Position numbers and translations under genes: made by a program
NCBI RefSeq assembly: GCF_029714205.1
Contig: NZ_CP121648.1
Span: 1,922,001-1,986,000 of the forward strand
Direction of reading: 5' to 3'
Source of the DNA: Methylobacterium sp. CB376
Lineage (GTDB): Bacteria > Pseudomonadota > Alphaproteobacteria > Rhizobiales > Beijerinckiaceae
DNA length: 64,000 nt
Shown: positions 11,063 through 20,900 of the stretch, one piece after another
Layout: every line of letters starts with the position of its first letter
How positions within the stretch are numbered: position 1 is the stretch's first letter
Notes under the pieces: generated by a model
Databases searched by the model: none
The model's input: the letters and a program-made list of their open reading frames with translations, nothing else
Told to the model about the DNA's origin: nothing

Positions 11063-11544
11063 GACCCTCTCGCATCGTCGGCGCGAGCCGATGGCTCGGC
11101 GAAATTGCGAGAACGCACCCAACGGTCATGACACCCGACCGTTGGGACGAGGCGGCGCCCGCTGCGCCGCGCAAGGTCCGGCAATCGGCCCCGGGGCCGA
11201 TTGCCGGACCGCGTCGGTCTCGGGCGTGCCCTCGTCGGCGGTCCGATGTCGCGCCGCGCCCGGCGCAATCGCCGCGCGAAACGTTTCCCCGTCGGAGGAT
11301 GGGGGCAATGACCGGAAGAATTCGGCTTCGATCTCCGCAGATGTGCCGCACCGGCGTTGGCGGATCTGCTTTCCGGTGACCGGCGGGTTGTGGATCGCCG
11401 AGATCGGTTTGGACCGCGGGGGACGCGTTCTTCATCGCGCTGTCGCAGAGCGACGCTATCGCTCCCGCCGCGGCGGCCCGGCAACGACACGCCCGCGCGA
11501 CAGCGGGGGCCGGCCCGTTCGCGCCACGCCTCCCGGAGCGACTG
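11063..11544. other. Intergenic region between two RTX genes, rich in inverted repeats
   Basis: No coding region with family similarity was recognised in these roughly 480 bases. It contains an imperfect-loop hairpin with 10-base arms CCCAACGGTC at 11118-11127 and its complement at 11137-11146, then a loopless 36-base palindrome at 11175-11210 (listed separately). The promoter for the downstream nuclease gene should lie between 11210 and 11530, but I see no clear -35/-10 pair. Confidence 0.4.
11175..11210. repeat. Perfect 36-base palindrome
   Basis: The left half 11175-11192 (GGTCCGGCAATCGGCCCC) is the exact reverse complement of 11193-11210, with no spacer. It can form a cruciform or a tight hairpin in RNA, or bind a dimeric protein. 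It sits about 335 bases upstream of the nuclease RTX gene. Confidence 0.8.
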
Positions 11545-14500
11545 ATGACCGCGGTCCCGCACGTGCTCGCCAACGGCGACTTCGCACAGACCTGGAACGA
11601 TCCCGGCCTGATCACCGCCGACGACGACTGGTCCGGGGTGCCGAGCATCGTGGGCTATCGCGGCGACGACATCACGAGCGTGGTCGGGGCCGACCCGCAG
11701 GCGCTCACGGGCGACGGCGCCGTCACGGCCGACGTCAACGCCAACCGGACCAACCCGAACGGCCTCACCGCCGGCGGCGTCGCCGAATTCGCCCTCGCCG
11801 ACCCGGCGGTCGCGCTGCAGGGCTCGGGCGCCGCGGACGCCCCGAGCCTCGTCCTGTTCCTCGACGCGACCGGCCGCCGCGACGTGACCGTGTCCTACCG
11901 CCTGCGGGACCTGGAGGACGGGGCGGACAACGCCGTCCAGGCGGTGGCGCTGCAGTACCGGATCGGACCGGCGGGCGCCTGGACCAACGTGCCGGCCGCC
12001 TTCGTGGCGGATGCCACCGCGGGGCCGGGCAGTTCCGGCCCGGATATCCGCGTGCGGGCGGTGCTGCCGGCGGCCGCCGACGGCCAGGCCGGGCTCCAGG
12101 TCCGCATCATCACGGCGAACGCCGCCGGCAGCGACGAGTGGGTCGGGGTCGACGATATCGCGGTGACGAGCCAAGCCGCGGGCCCGGTGCCGGCGGCGCC
12201 GACGCTCCTGGACCCGGCTCCCTCGCTGGCGGGCGCCGCCGACGCCCCGGTCGGGACCGGCAGCCTGGTCGTGACCCGGCTCGGCGCGATCGAGGCCTCC
12301 GGCACCAACGGCGCCGAGGGCGGCGCGGAGGTCGTCTCCTTCGATCCCGCGACCGCGCAGCTCTTCACGCTCAACGCCCGCGACGGGCGGATCGACGTGA
12401 CGCGGATCGGCGCGGACGGGGCGCTCACACGCACCGGCAGCATCGCGCTCGGCGACCTGCCCGGCTTCGGCACGGCCAACACCGTCGCGGTGAGGAACGG
12501 CGTCGTGGCGGTCGGCTACCAGAACGCCGATCCGCGCCAGAACGGCGCCGTCGCGTTCTTCGACGCGCGCAGCCTCGCCGCCCTGCGCGCGCCGCTCACG
12601 GTCGGCAACCAGCCCGACCAGCTCAGCTTCAATCAGGACGGCACGAAGATCGTGGTCGCCAATGAGGGCGAGCGGGCGACGGTCGCCGGCACGGCGGTCA
12701 ATCCGAGCGGCTCGGTCTCGCTCGTCGACCTCTCGGCCGGCCTCGCCGGCGCCTCCGTGGCGACCTACGATTTCGCCAGCCTCGCCGGCCAGGAGGCGGC
12801 CCTGCGCGCCGCGGGAATGCGCCTGCCCCCGGGCGCGGGCGCCGTCGCGGATATCGAGCCCGAATACACGGCGATCAGCGGCACCACCGCCTACGTCACC
12901 CTTCAGGAGGCCAACACCGTCGCGGTCTTCGACATCGCCGGCGCCGCGCCGGTGCTGAAGGCCCTGAAGCCGCTCGGCGCCATCGACCGGTCCCTGCCCG
13001 GCAACGAACTCGACGCCTCCGACGACGGCGCGCCGACCCCGGCCGCGATCCGCATCCGCAGCGAGCCCGTGTTCGGCCTGCCGATGCCGGACGCGATCGC
13101 GACCTTCACGGCGCCGGACGGCCGGGTCTACGTCGTCACCGCCAACGAGGGCGACGCGCGCAGCGACGACAGCGACGTGGCGCGCCTCGCGACGCGCAGC
13201 CTCGACCCGACCGCCTTTCCCGATACCGCGACCCTGAAGCAGAAGTCCGAACTCGGCCGCCTCAACGTCTCGACCATCGACGGCGATACCGACGGGGACG
13301 GCGACCTCGACCGGATCTACACGTTCGGCGGGCGCGGCCTCTCGATCTTCCGCCAGGAGGCGGACGGCACCATCACCAAGGTCCGCGAGACCGGCGGCGA
13401 ATTCGAGAAGATCATCGCGCGGGACTTCCCCGCCCTCTTCAACCAGAACCAGGGCAACGGGCAGGTCGACGACCGCTCGGACGACAAGGGTCCGGAGCCC
13501 GAGGGCGTGACGATCGGCACGGTCGCGGGCCGCACCTACGCCTTCGTGGGGCTGGAGCGGGTCGGGGGCGTGATGGTCTACGACGTCACGGTGCCGGCCG
13601 AGGCGGCCTTCGTGGCCTACCAGCCGCCCGCCGCGGGCCGCACGGACGCGGGGCCCGAAGTGCTGACCTTCATCGCGGCCGCCGACAGCCCGACCGGCCA
13701 GGCCCTGCTCGTGACCGCCAACGAGGTCGGCAACACCACGACCGTCTACCAGCTCGCCCCGCCGCAGACCGCGATCTCCCGGATCCAGGCCAGCGGCGAC
13801 GCCTCGCCGCTGGCCGGCCGGACGGTCACCACCTCGGGCATCGTCACCGCGGTCGCCGGCAACGGCTTCTACCTGCAGGATCCGACCGGCGACGGCGACG
13901 CCGCCACCTCGGACGGGATCTTCGTCTTCACGGGCGGCCAGCCGCCTGCGGCGGTCGGCGACGCCGTCGAGGTCAGCGGCGAGGTCCGGGAATTCGTCCC
14001 CGCGCGGGCGGCGCGCGGCGCGCTCCCGGTCACCGAGATCGCCGGCTCGGTCACGGTGACGGTCCGCTCCAGCGGCAACGCCCTGCCGGAGGCCGTGCGG
14101 ATCGGCGGCCCGGGCGGGCTCGCGCCGCCGACCGAGGACCTCGCGGCGGGCAGCGCCTTCTGGGAGAGCCTGGAGGGCATGCGCGCCACCGTGGCGGCCC
14201 CCCTCGCCACCGGCCCGACCAACGCCTTCGGCGAGATCTTCGCGGTGGCGGACGGGCGCGCGGGCGCCACCGGCCTCAACCCGGACGGCAACCTGCTGAT
14301 CCGCGGCGGCGAGTCGGTCCTCGGCGCGGCCAACAGCCGGGGCGGCGACTTCAACCCCGAGCGGATCCGCCTCGATCCCGGTCTCGGCGTCACCCTGCCG
14401 AAGGTGAATACGGGGGCGCGGCTCGGCGACGTCACCGGCATCGTGACTTACAGCTTCGGCAGTTACGAGGTCGTGGCGACGAGCCCCGTCACCGTGACGG

Positions 14501-16932
14501 CGCCGAGCCCGCGGGTGAAGACCGGCGGCAGGCTGGCGGGCGACGCGGATCACCTGCTGGTGGCGAGCTACAATGCCGAGAATCTCGACCCGACGGACGG
14601 GGCGGCCCGCTTCGCCGCCATCGCCTCCGAGGTGCTGGGCAGGCTCAACACGCCCGACGTGATCGCCCTGCAGGAGGTGCAGGACGATGACGGGCCGGGC
14701 AACACCGCCTCGACCGTCACCTCGGCGGGGCGCACGTTCCGGCTCGTCGTCGAGGCGATCCGGGCGGCGGGCGGGCCGGACTACGCCTTCATCGACAACC
14801 CGTATATCGGCGACGACACCAACGGCGGCGAGCCGGGCGGCAACATCCGCACGGCCTTCCTGTACCGGACCGACCGGGTGAGCCTCGCACCGAACGCGGT
14901 GCGCAGCATCGCGCCCGATGGCAGCCCGATCACCGCGGGCCCTTCCGCCGACCAGCAGACCAACCCCGACAATCCCTTCTACGCGTCGCGGCCGCCGCTC
15001 GCCGCGGATTTCGTCTTCAACGACGAGACCGTCACGGTGGTGAGCAACCACTTCACCTCGAAGGGCGGCAGCGGCGCGCTGTTCGGCTCCGAGCAGCCGC
15101 CCTTCGACGCGGGTCAGCTGGCGCGGGCCGCCCAGGCCCAGGCGGTCAACAGCTTCGTGGACGGGATCCTGGCCGCCAGCCCGCGGGCGCGGGTCCTGGT
15201 GGCGGGCGACCTCAACGATTTCGGCTTCGAGGAGCCGCTCAGCGTGTTGAAGGGCGAGGCGACGCTCGCCGGCTACACGCGGGCCGGAACCGGCGTCACC
15301 TTCACCCGCGGCGGCACCGCCGTGCTCTCCGACCTGCAGGACACGCTGCCGGAGGGCCAGCGCTACGACTACGTCTTCGAGGGCAATTCCGAGACCCTCG
15401 ACCACGTGCTGGTGACGGACGCGCTCGCGGCCGGTGTGCAGTTCGAGCCCGTGCACATCAACGCGGACTTCTTCGACCAGACCAGCGATCACGACCCGCT
15501 GCTGGCGCGCTTGGCCATCCCGGTCGTGGGACGCCTGCTCACCGGCACCGCGGCGGGTGACACGCTGACCGGCGGGGCGGGCGAGGACACGATCCTGGGC
15601 GGGGCAGGCAACGACTTCGCGTCGGGTCGGTCCGGGAACGACAGCGTGAGCGGCGAGGCCGGCGACGACCTCGTCTTCGGCGACGAGGGCGACGACGTCG
15701 TCGACGGCGGCGAGGACAACGACCGCGTCTCCGGCGGCGCCGGCGCCGACCGGGTCTTCGGCTCGGCCGGCAGCGACCTCGTCTTCGGCGAGCAGGGCGA
15801 CGACGTCGTGGGCGCCGGCGAGGGCAACGACTTCGCGTCGGGCGGCGCCGGGAATGACAGCGTGAGCGGCGAGGCCGGCGACGATTACGTGTTCGGCGAT
15901 GAGGGCGACGACCAGCTCTCCGGCGGCGAGGGCCGCGACAGCCTCTACGGCGGGCTGGGCAACGACGTCCTCACCGGGGATGCGGGCCACGACGTGCTGC
16001 TCGGCGAGCAGGACGACGACCAGCTCATCGGCGGCGACGGGGACGATTCCCTCGACGGCGGCGACGGCGCCGACCTCCTGTGCGGCAATGACGGCGCGGA
16101 CGGTCTCTGGGGCGGGGCCGGGAAGGACCAGCTCTACGGCGGGGCCGGCGCCGACACGCTCGACGGCGGCGACGGGGCCGACACCCTGTTCGGCAACGAG
16201 GGCGCGGACTGGATGGCCGGTCAGGCCGGGGACGACGCGCTGGTCGGCGGCGACGGGAGCGACTCGCTGTTCGGCGGCGACGGGAATGACTGGCTGGTCG
16301 GCGAGGCCGGGGACGACGCGCTGGTCGGCGGCCAGGGGAGCGACTCGCTGTTCGGCGGCGTCGGGAACGACTGGCTCGCCGGCGAGGGTGGCGACGACCT
16401 GCTGATCGGTGGCGAGGGGAACGACTCGCTGTTCGGCGGCGCCGGCGCGGATTGGCTCGAGGGCCAGGCCGGGGACGACGCGCTGGTCGGCGGCGAGGGC
16501 GACGACGTGCTGCGCGGCGGCGAGGGCAATGACTGGCTCGACGGCGAGGCCGGGAACGACGTGCTGGTGGGCGGCGCGGGCAATGACGGGCTGCGCGGCG
16601 GCGACGGGGCCGACTGGCTCGTGGGCGAGGCGGGATCCGACACGCTGAGCGGCGGGGCGGGCGACGACGTGCTGTTCGGCGGGGCCGGTTCGGACACGGT
16701 CCAGTACGCGAGCGGCGACGGGCGGGACGTGGTGCGCGACTTCGTGACGGGCGGGGCGGAGCGGGACGTGATCGCGTTCGGCCCCGGCCTGTTCGGCTCC
16801 TTCGCGGCCGTGCAGGCGGCGACGCAGCAGGTGGGGGCGGACGCGGTGATCACCGCCGGGGTGGGCGAGTCGCTGACCCTGCAGAACATCCAGGCCTCGA
16901 GCCTCTCCGCCCGGAACTTCACCTTCGCCTGA
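11545..16932 (+). CDS. Giant RTX protein: choice-of-anchor I domain plus ExeM/NucH-like nuclease
   Basis: 1795 residues. After an N-terminal beta domain (about 1-215) comes a choice-of-anchor I/beta-propeller-like region (about 240-740), an OB-fold-like segment of the type found in ExeM/NucH extracellular nucleases (about 745-985), and an endonuclease/exonuclease/phosphatase domain (about 1000-1320) with its motifs ALQEVQDDD, VVSNHFTSKGG, VAGDLNDFG and SDHDPLLAR. RTX repeats run from about 1332 to 1715, then a C-terminal segment like those of the other two RTX proteins. Probable role: type I-secreted extracellular DNase. ATG 11545 follows a CGGAG ribosome-binding site. The first half of its RTX block matches the gene at 23417 and the second half is almost base-identical to the gene at 4709. 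Confidence 0.88.
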   Translation: MTAVPHVLANGDFAQTWNDPGLITADDDWSGVPSIVGYRGDDITSVVGADPQALTGDGAVTADVNANRTNPNGLTAGGVAEFALADPAVALQGSGAADAPSLVLFLDATGRRDVTVSYRLRDLEDGADNAVQAVALQYRIGPAGAWTNVPAAFVADATAGPGSSGPDIRVRAVLPAAADGQAGLQVRIITANAAGSDEWVGVDDIAVTSQAAGPVPAAPTLLDPAPSLAGAADAPVGTGSLVVTRLGAIEASGTNGAEGGAEVVSFDPATAQLFTLNARDGRIDVTRIGADGALTRTGSIALGDLPGFGTANTVAVRNGVVAVGYQNADPRQNGAVAFFDARSLAALRAPLTVGNQPDQLSFNQDGTKIVVANEGERATVAGTAVNPSGSVSLVDLSAGLAGASVATYDFASLAGQEAALRAAGMRLPPGAGAVADIEPEYTAISGTTAYVTLQEANTVAVFDIAGAAPVLKALKPLGAIDRSLPGNELDASDDGAPTPAAIRIRSEPVFGLPMPDAIATFTAPDGRVYVVTANEGDARSDDSDVARLATRSLDPTAFPDTATLKQKSELGRLNVSTIDGDTDGDGDLDRIYTFGGRGLSIFRQEADGTITKVRETGGEFEKIIARDFPALFNQNQGNGQVDDRSDDKGPEPEGVTIGTVAGRTYAFVGLERVGGVMVYDVTVPAEAAFVAYQPPAAGRTDAGPEVLTFIAAADSPTGQALLVTANEVGNTTTVYQLAPPQTAISRIQASGDASPLAGRTVTTSGIVTAVAGNGFYLQDPTGDGDAATSDGIFVFTGGQPPAAVGDAVEVSGEVREFVPARAARGALPVTEIAGSVTVTVRSSGNALPEAVRIGGPGGLAPPTEDLAAGSAFWESLEGMRATVAAPLATGPTNAFGEIFAVADGRAGATGLNPDGNLLIRGGESVLGAANSRGGDFNPERIRLDPGLGVTLPKVNTGARLGDVTGIVTYSFGSYEVVATSPVTVTAPSPRVKTGGRLAGDADHLLVASYNAENLDPTDGAARFAAIASEVLGRLNTPDVIALQEVQDDDGPGNTASTVTSAGRTFRLVVEAIRAAGGPDYAFIDNPYIGDDTNGGEPGGNIRTAFLYRTDRVSLAPNAVRSIAPDGSPITAGPSADQQTNPDNPFYASRPPLAADFVFNDETVTVVSNHFTSKGGSGALFGSEQPPFDAGQLARAAQAQAVNSFVDGILAASPRARVLVAGDLNDFGFEEPLSVLKGEATLAGYTRAGTGVTFTRGGTAVLSDLQDTLPEGQRYDYVFEGNSETLDHVLVTDALAAGVQFEPVHINADFFDQTSDHDPLLARLAIPVVGRLLTGTAAGDTLTGGAGEDTILGGAGNDFASGRSGNDSVSGEAGDDLVFGDEGDDVVDGGEDNDRVSGGAGADRVFGSAGSDLVFGEQGDDVVGAGEGNDFASGGAGNDSVSGEAGDDYVFGDEGDDQLSGGEGRDSLYGGLGNDVLTGDAGHDVLLGEQDDDQLIGGDGDDSLDGGDGADLLCGNDGADGLWGGAGKDQLYGGAGADTLDGGDGADTLFGNEGADWMAGQAGDDALVGGDGSDSLFGGDGNDWLVGEAGDDALVGGQGSDSLFGGVGNDWLAGEGGDDLLIGGEGNDSLFGGAGADWLEGQAGDDALVGGEGDDVLRGGEGNDWLDGEAGNDVLVGGAGNDGLRGGDGADWLVGEAGSDTLSGGAGDDVLFGGAGSDTVQYASGDGRDVVRDFVTGGAERDVIAFGPGLFGSFAAVQAATQQVGADAVITAGVGESLTLQNIQASSLSARNFTFA

Positions 16933-17068
16933 CCGCCCGATCACCTGGCCACTTGGGCGCGCCCGGGGGCGGGCAGCGTCGGTTGCCGCTCCGAAGGCGG
17001 CCCCGACCGGGGCCCCGCCCCTCCGAGGGCGAGGGCCGCGCGGGGCGCGCCGCGCGGACCGGCGCCGC

Positions 17069-17869
17069 TCACGGGAGCCGCGTCCGTCGGAGTTCGGACG
17101 GCGTGACGCCGAACAGTCGCTTGAACCTGTGCGTGAACCGTGACTGCGAGAGATACCCGCAACGCTCCGCGATGCGTCCGATCGGCTCCATGGTCGTTTG
17201 CACCAGGTGCAGGCCGTGGCCCAGTCTCGTCCTCTCCACCACGGACCTGATGCCCGTGTCCTCCGCCCTGATCCGCCTGCGCAGCGTCGTCGGGCCGACG
17301 GCGAGCCGCGCGGCGAGGCGCTCGACAGTCCACTGACCCGCCACGTCTTCGGACACGATGTCGTGGATTCGATGGCTCAGACTCCGACGGGCGGCAAGGC
17401 CGCCCACCTGGCGGTGACCAGAGAGATAAAGCAGCTGGAGGATTTCCTGCCTGCGAAAATGCCACAGTTCGGGCTGCGCGAAAGCGGACCATTCGATGTA
17501 TTGTTGGAGTGTCTTGGCCAGGGTGCAGCCGATCTCCCCTTGAACCAGGGTCGGCTCTTGCGGCGGGCTCTCCTTGAACTGAGCGAAATCGGCGTATTCA
17601 AACTCGATGAGCAGGGCGAGGTACTCCTCGCTCGGAATGTTTCTCATGTCTATTTTGGTGGTGTTGGGCAGAAACAGAAAATTCTGCGCTGGACACACGA
17701 TGTCGTCCGCTTTTCCAAGTTTCTTGACGCCCGCCATGACGCAGATCAGGAGCGGCTTGCTGATCGGGGCATTCAGGATGCGCTGCTCCTTGAGGGATGT
17801 GTAGACCGAGAATGGCCGCGGCGTTGCGGCCGTCGCATTCCGCTTGATGGAGAGGATGAGGTCCCGCAG
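17069..17869 (-). CDS. AraC-family transcriptional regulator with unusual start
   Basis: C-terminal AraC DNA-binding domain with two HTH motifs (WTVERLAARLAVGPTTLRRR and IGRIAERCGYLSQSRFTHRF) behind an N-terminal sensing domain. The first in-frame ATG (17737) would cut into that domain: the frame stays open upstream and reads RPFSVYTSLKEQRILNAPIS, typical AraC N-terminal sequence, back to a stop at 17873-17875. The only upstream start-like codon is CTG at 17867-17869. A GTG at 17876 lies in another frame, so an N-terminal frameshift is also possible. The gene is less GC-rich than its neighbours and lies downstream of the multidomain ligase/acyltransferase on the same strand, making it the candidate local regulator. 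Confidence 0.8.
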   Translation of the reverse strand: MRDLILSIKRNATAATPRPFSVYTSLKEQRILNAPISKPLLICVMAGVKKLGKADDIVCPAQNFLFLPNTTKIDMRNIPSEEYLALLIEFEYADFAQFKESPPQEPTLVQGEIGCTLAKTLQQYIEWSAFAQPELWHFRRQEILQLLYLSGHRQVGGLAARRSLSHRIHDIVSEDVAGQWTVERLAARLAVGPTTLRRRIRAEDTGIRSVVERTRLGHGLHLVQTTMEPIGRIAERCGYLSQSRFTHRFKRLFGVTPSELRRTRLP

Positions 17870-17937
17870 GGCTCACAGGCGGTCACGGCGGACCTCGAAC
17901 GTCACGTCATCCTACCGGCTATTCTCACGACGTCGAG

Positions 17938-17967
17938 ACGCCCTCCCGCCCGGCGGCGGGAGGGCGT
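17938..17967 (-). terminator. Strong hairpin downstream of the multidomain ligase/acyltransferase gene
   Basis: Perfect 13-base arms 17938-17950 (ACGCCCTCCCGCC) and 17955-17967 with a 4-base loop, 24 bases after the stop codon of the 1433-residue gene. It separates that gene from the AraC gene. No T-run on the minus strand. Confidence 0.55.
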
Positions 17968-17991
17968 GTCACGGCACGCCGCGGTTCGACC

Positions 17992-20900
17992 TCAGGCCGC
18001 GCGCAGTGCCGGCATCGTCGGGCGCGGCGTCTCGCTCCTCGCCGCATCGACGATCATCGCGATCTCGCGGATGGTCTGCGCCGCGATGAGATCCGATGGC
18101 GATAGCGTCAGCTTCTGCTTGGCTGTCGAGAACTCGGCCTCGAGCGTCGCGGTGAACTGGACGACGCTCAGCGACGCGAGGCCACATTCCTGGAGGCTCC
18201 ACTCCGGCTTGGCCGCCAAGCCCGACGTCCGGCTCACCATGTCGAGGATCGTCGCGAGCGTGTCCCTCTCCGGCCGCCCGGCCGCGCTCTCACCCGTCAG
18301 AAGCCGCAGAGACGCGCCGAATCCCCGTCGGATCACGCTCTCGAGAGGTTGGACCAGCTTGCCGAAGATCACCACCAGGCCGACAACATAGAAGTATTCA
18401 AACCATTGAACAGGGACCGGCTGTGGACTGAACCAGTAAAACTCCTTCCGATAGCTCCACCAGTTCCACCACTCTCCGTGCCGCGTGAGAGCAAAATACC
18501 ACTGGCCGACCATTTGATGGAACAGGAAGCAGGCGTAGGCCGTCGGAGCGAGGGTCTGGGAGAGGGGATCGGATCGCAGGATCCGCGCGGTGAGTCCCCG
18601 TCCCGTGCTCAGGGCAAAGAGCCAGAGCAAGGTCACGGGAGCCCACACTCTGGAGTTGATCTCGTCCCAGGTCCGATTGACGATGCCGGGATCCATGAAG
18701 CTGTCCGCCGCGTCGGGGCGCAGAAAGAAGGTTTCGAGGGACGCGCGCGACAGTTCGGGCCCGTGCGGGATATAGCCCTGCATCACGTGCGCTGCGCTGT
18801 ACAGGATGATGAGCGCCGTGATCGCGTCAGCGACGTAGCCCCATATTACGGAGTGTCGCTGCTCGTGGGGGCGAACGGCGTCGTACAAGAAAGCGACGCA
18901 GATCTCTCCCACAAAGTAGAGCATCCAGAATGGGGCAAACAGATAGAATCCTAGCATGATGAGATTATCTGTCCCAGCCATTTGGATCTGGGATGCGTCC
19001 GGGCTGATCTTTGTGCCGGTCGATTGATCGAAGAACGGATAGCCGATGGCGTCGGTCGCGTATCCGTACCAGAAGGCGAGCAGAATGAACAGATTGATCC
19101 CAACCACGACGCCTGCAATCAGCAGCAAATGTCGTGTCATTCCCCGTCTGACGTAAAATAGATTGTAAATGAAGGGGAATATGATAAGACATTGAAAATA
19201 CATCGATATGAACCATAAGTAGAAACCCAGGAACCACGACGCGGTCCACAGGGGTGTCGCCGAGAGCCCCAGGCCGTAGATCAGCAGAGTGGAGGAGAAG
19301 TTGGCGATCCAGGAACTCTGCAGCAGCGGCGTGCCTTCGCAGAAGGTCCGGCTGACATCCCCGGATAGGGCGTTCCAGTGGAACACGCTCGAGAAGGTTC
19401 CCGGCTGGCAGCTCGGCAGCAGATTGACGACCGCAAGCAGGAGAGCGAGCGCGTAGAGGGGATACATCGCCAATATTCGGGCGCGGACGAACGCGGCCTT
19501 CCGCTGGATGGGGGCTGGCATGGACCCCGCCAGCGAGAAGCCCGCGACGACGAAGAAGGCGTGCACATGCCAGGGAAACTGGCGAAGGTTGGCGAAAGCC
19601 CCCCACGATTGGTCGGAGCCGATGTGCATGAACATGACGTAGCATGCCAGCAGGAAGCGCAGGCCGGACAGCGTCGACCAATCGACCTTGGGTGCGGCGC
19701 CGGTGCGGCTGCTCCCGTCCGATCGTCGGACGCCGCCACCTGCCTCGCTCGTCAAAGGCCGGGCCGGCTCGCTATCCGACACGCCCAACGCATCTGCGAG
19801 GCCGTTTCGGATGTATTTCTGGGTTGTCGTTCTCGGAAGTTGATGCTCCTCGACGAGCTTCCATCGGGTGGGATATTTGAACACGGCCAGCGCGTTGCTT
19901 CTGAGAAATTCCCGCAATTCCCGGATCGCTTCGGCCTGGGTGATGTTGCCGGGCGCCGAGGAGGCCAGGACCACGGCGCAGCCGACTTCTTCTCCGTAGA
20001 GGTCCGATGGAACCGGAAAGCAGACCGCGGTGCCGACCCATGGATGCCGGGACAGGACCGCCTCGACATCGAACGGCGATACTTGCTCTCCGCCCCGCTT
20101 GATGAGTTCCTTGATTCGACCTCTCAGAGCGAGCGTTCCGTCCGGGTCCATCTCGCCGAGATCGCCTGTCAGGAGCCAGCTGCGGAGAACGTGATCCTCG
20201 TGCGAGCGCAGCAGGAAGCGGGACTGCCGGTTGGCCGGAGGGTTGTCCGAGTAGCCGGCGAACACCGTCGGGCCCGAGATCGCCACCTCTCCGGTGACGC
20301 CGAACGGGACGGGACGCAGCGTGGCGGGATCCACCACCGCCATCGAGGCGACGATCGGGACCCCGACGGAGTCGGGCTTCTGCTGCCATCCCTGGCCGGT
20401 TCTCGGCGGCTGGCAGATCGGCATCTGCTCGGACATGCTGTAGGTCGCGACCACCTCACAGCCGAACGTCGCTTCCAGCGCGGCGCGATCGGGCTCCTTC
20501 AGAGCCGCCGCCCCCGATCGGATGAAGCGAAGATGATGATCCCGCAGCTTGCCGTCCCGGTCGAGGTAAATGGCACGGTTGTCGAGCAGGTACTGGGTCG
20601 TCGCGTTGTGGATCATCGGAACGGCGGAGTACCAAGTCGGCTTGGGGTTGGAATGGAGGAGCGCTTCCACCATGCCCCGCGGCGTGTATGCCCCATCGCA
20701 GGTGATCGAGGCGCCCACCGCGATGCTGCACAGGACGGAGGCGCTGAGCCCGCCGATGTGATCGAGCGGCATGACGCTGTAAGTCACGTCGCTGGCGGTG
20801 ATCCCGAGCCCATCGGCCAGAAGGGCCGCATTGAGCACGAGATCCCTCCGGCGGAGAGGAACCAGTTTCGGAACGGACGTGCTGCCCGACGTGCGAAGCA

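Noticed and set aside
10234..16944. A minus-strand open frame of over 2200 codons opposite the second RTX gene, and similar long frames opposite other genes
   Set aside because: Antisense to well-supported domains; composed of low-complexity repeats mirroring the RTX codons. Long open antisense frames are expected at this GC content.
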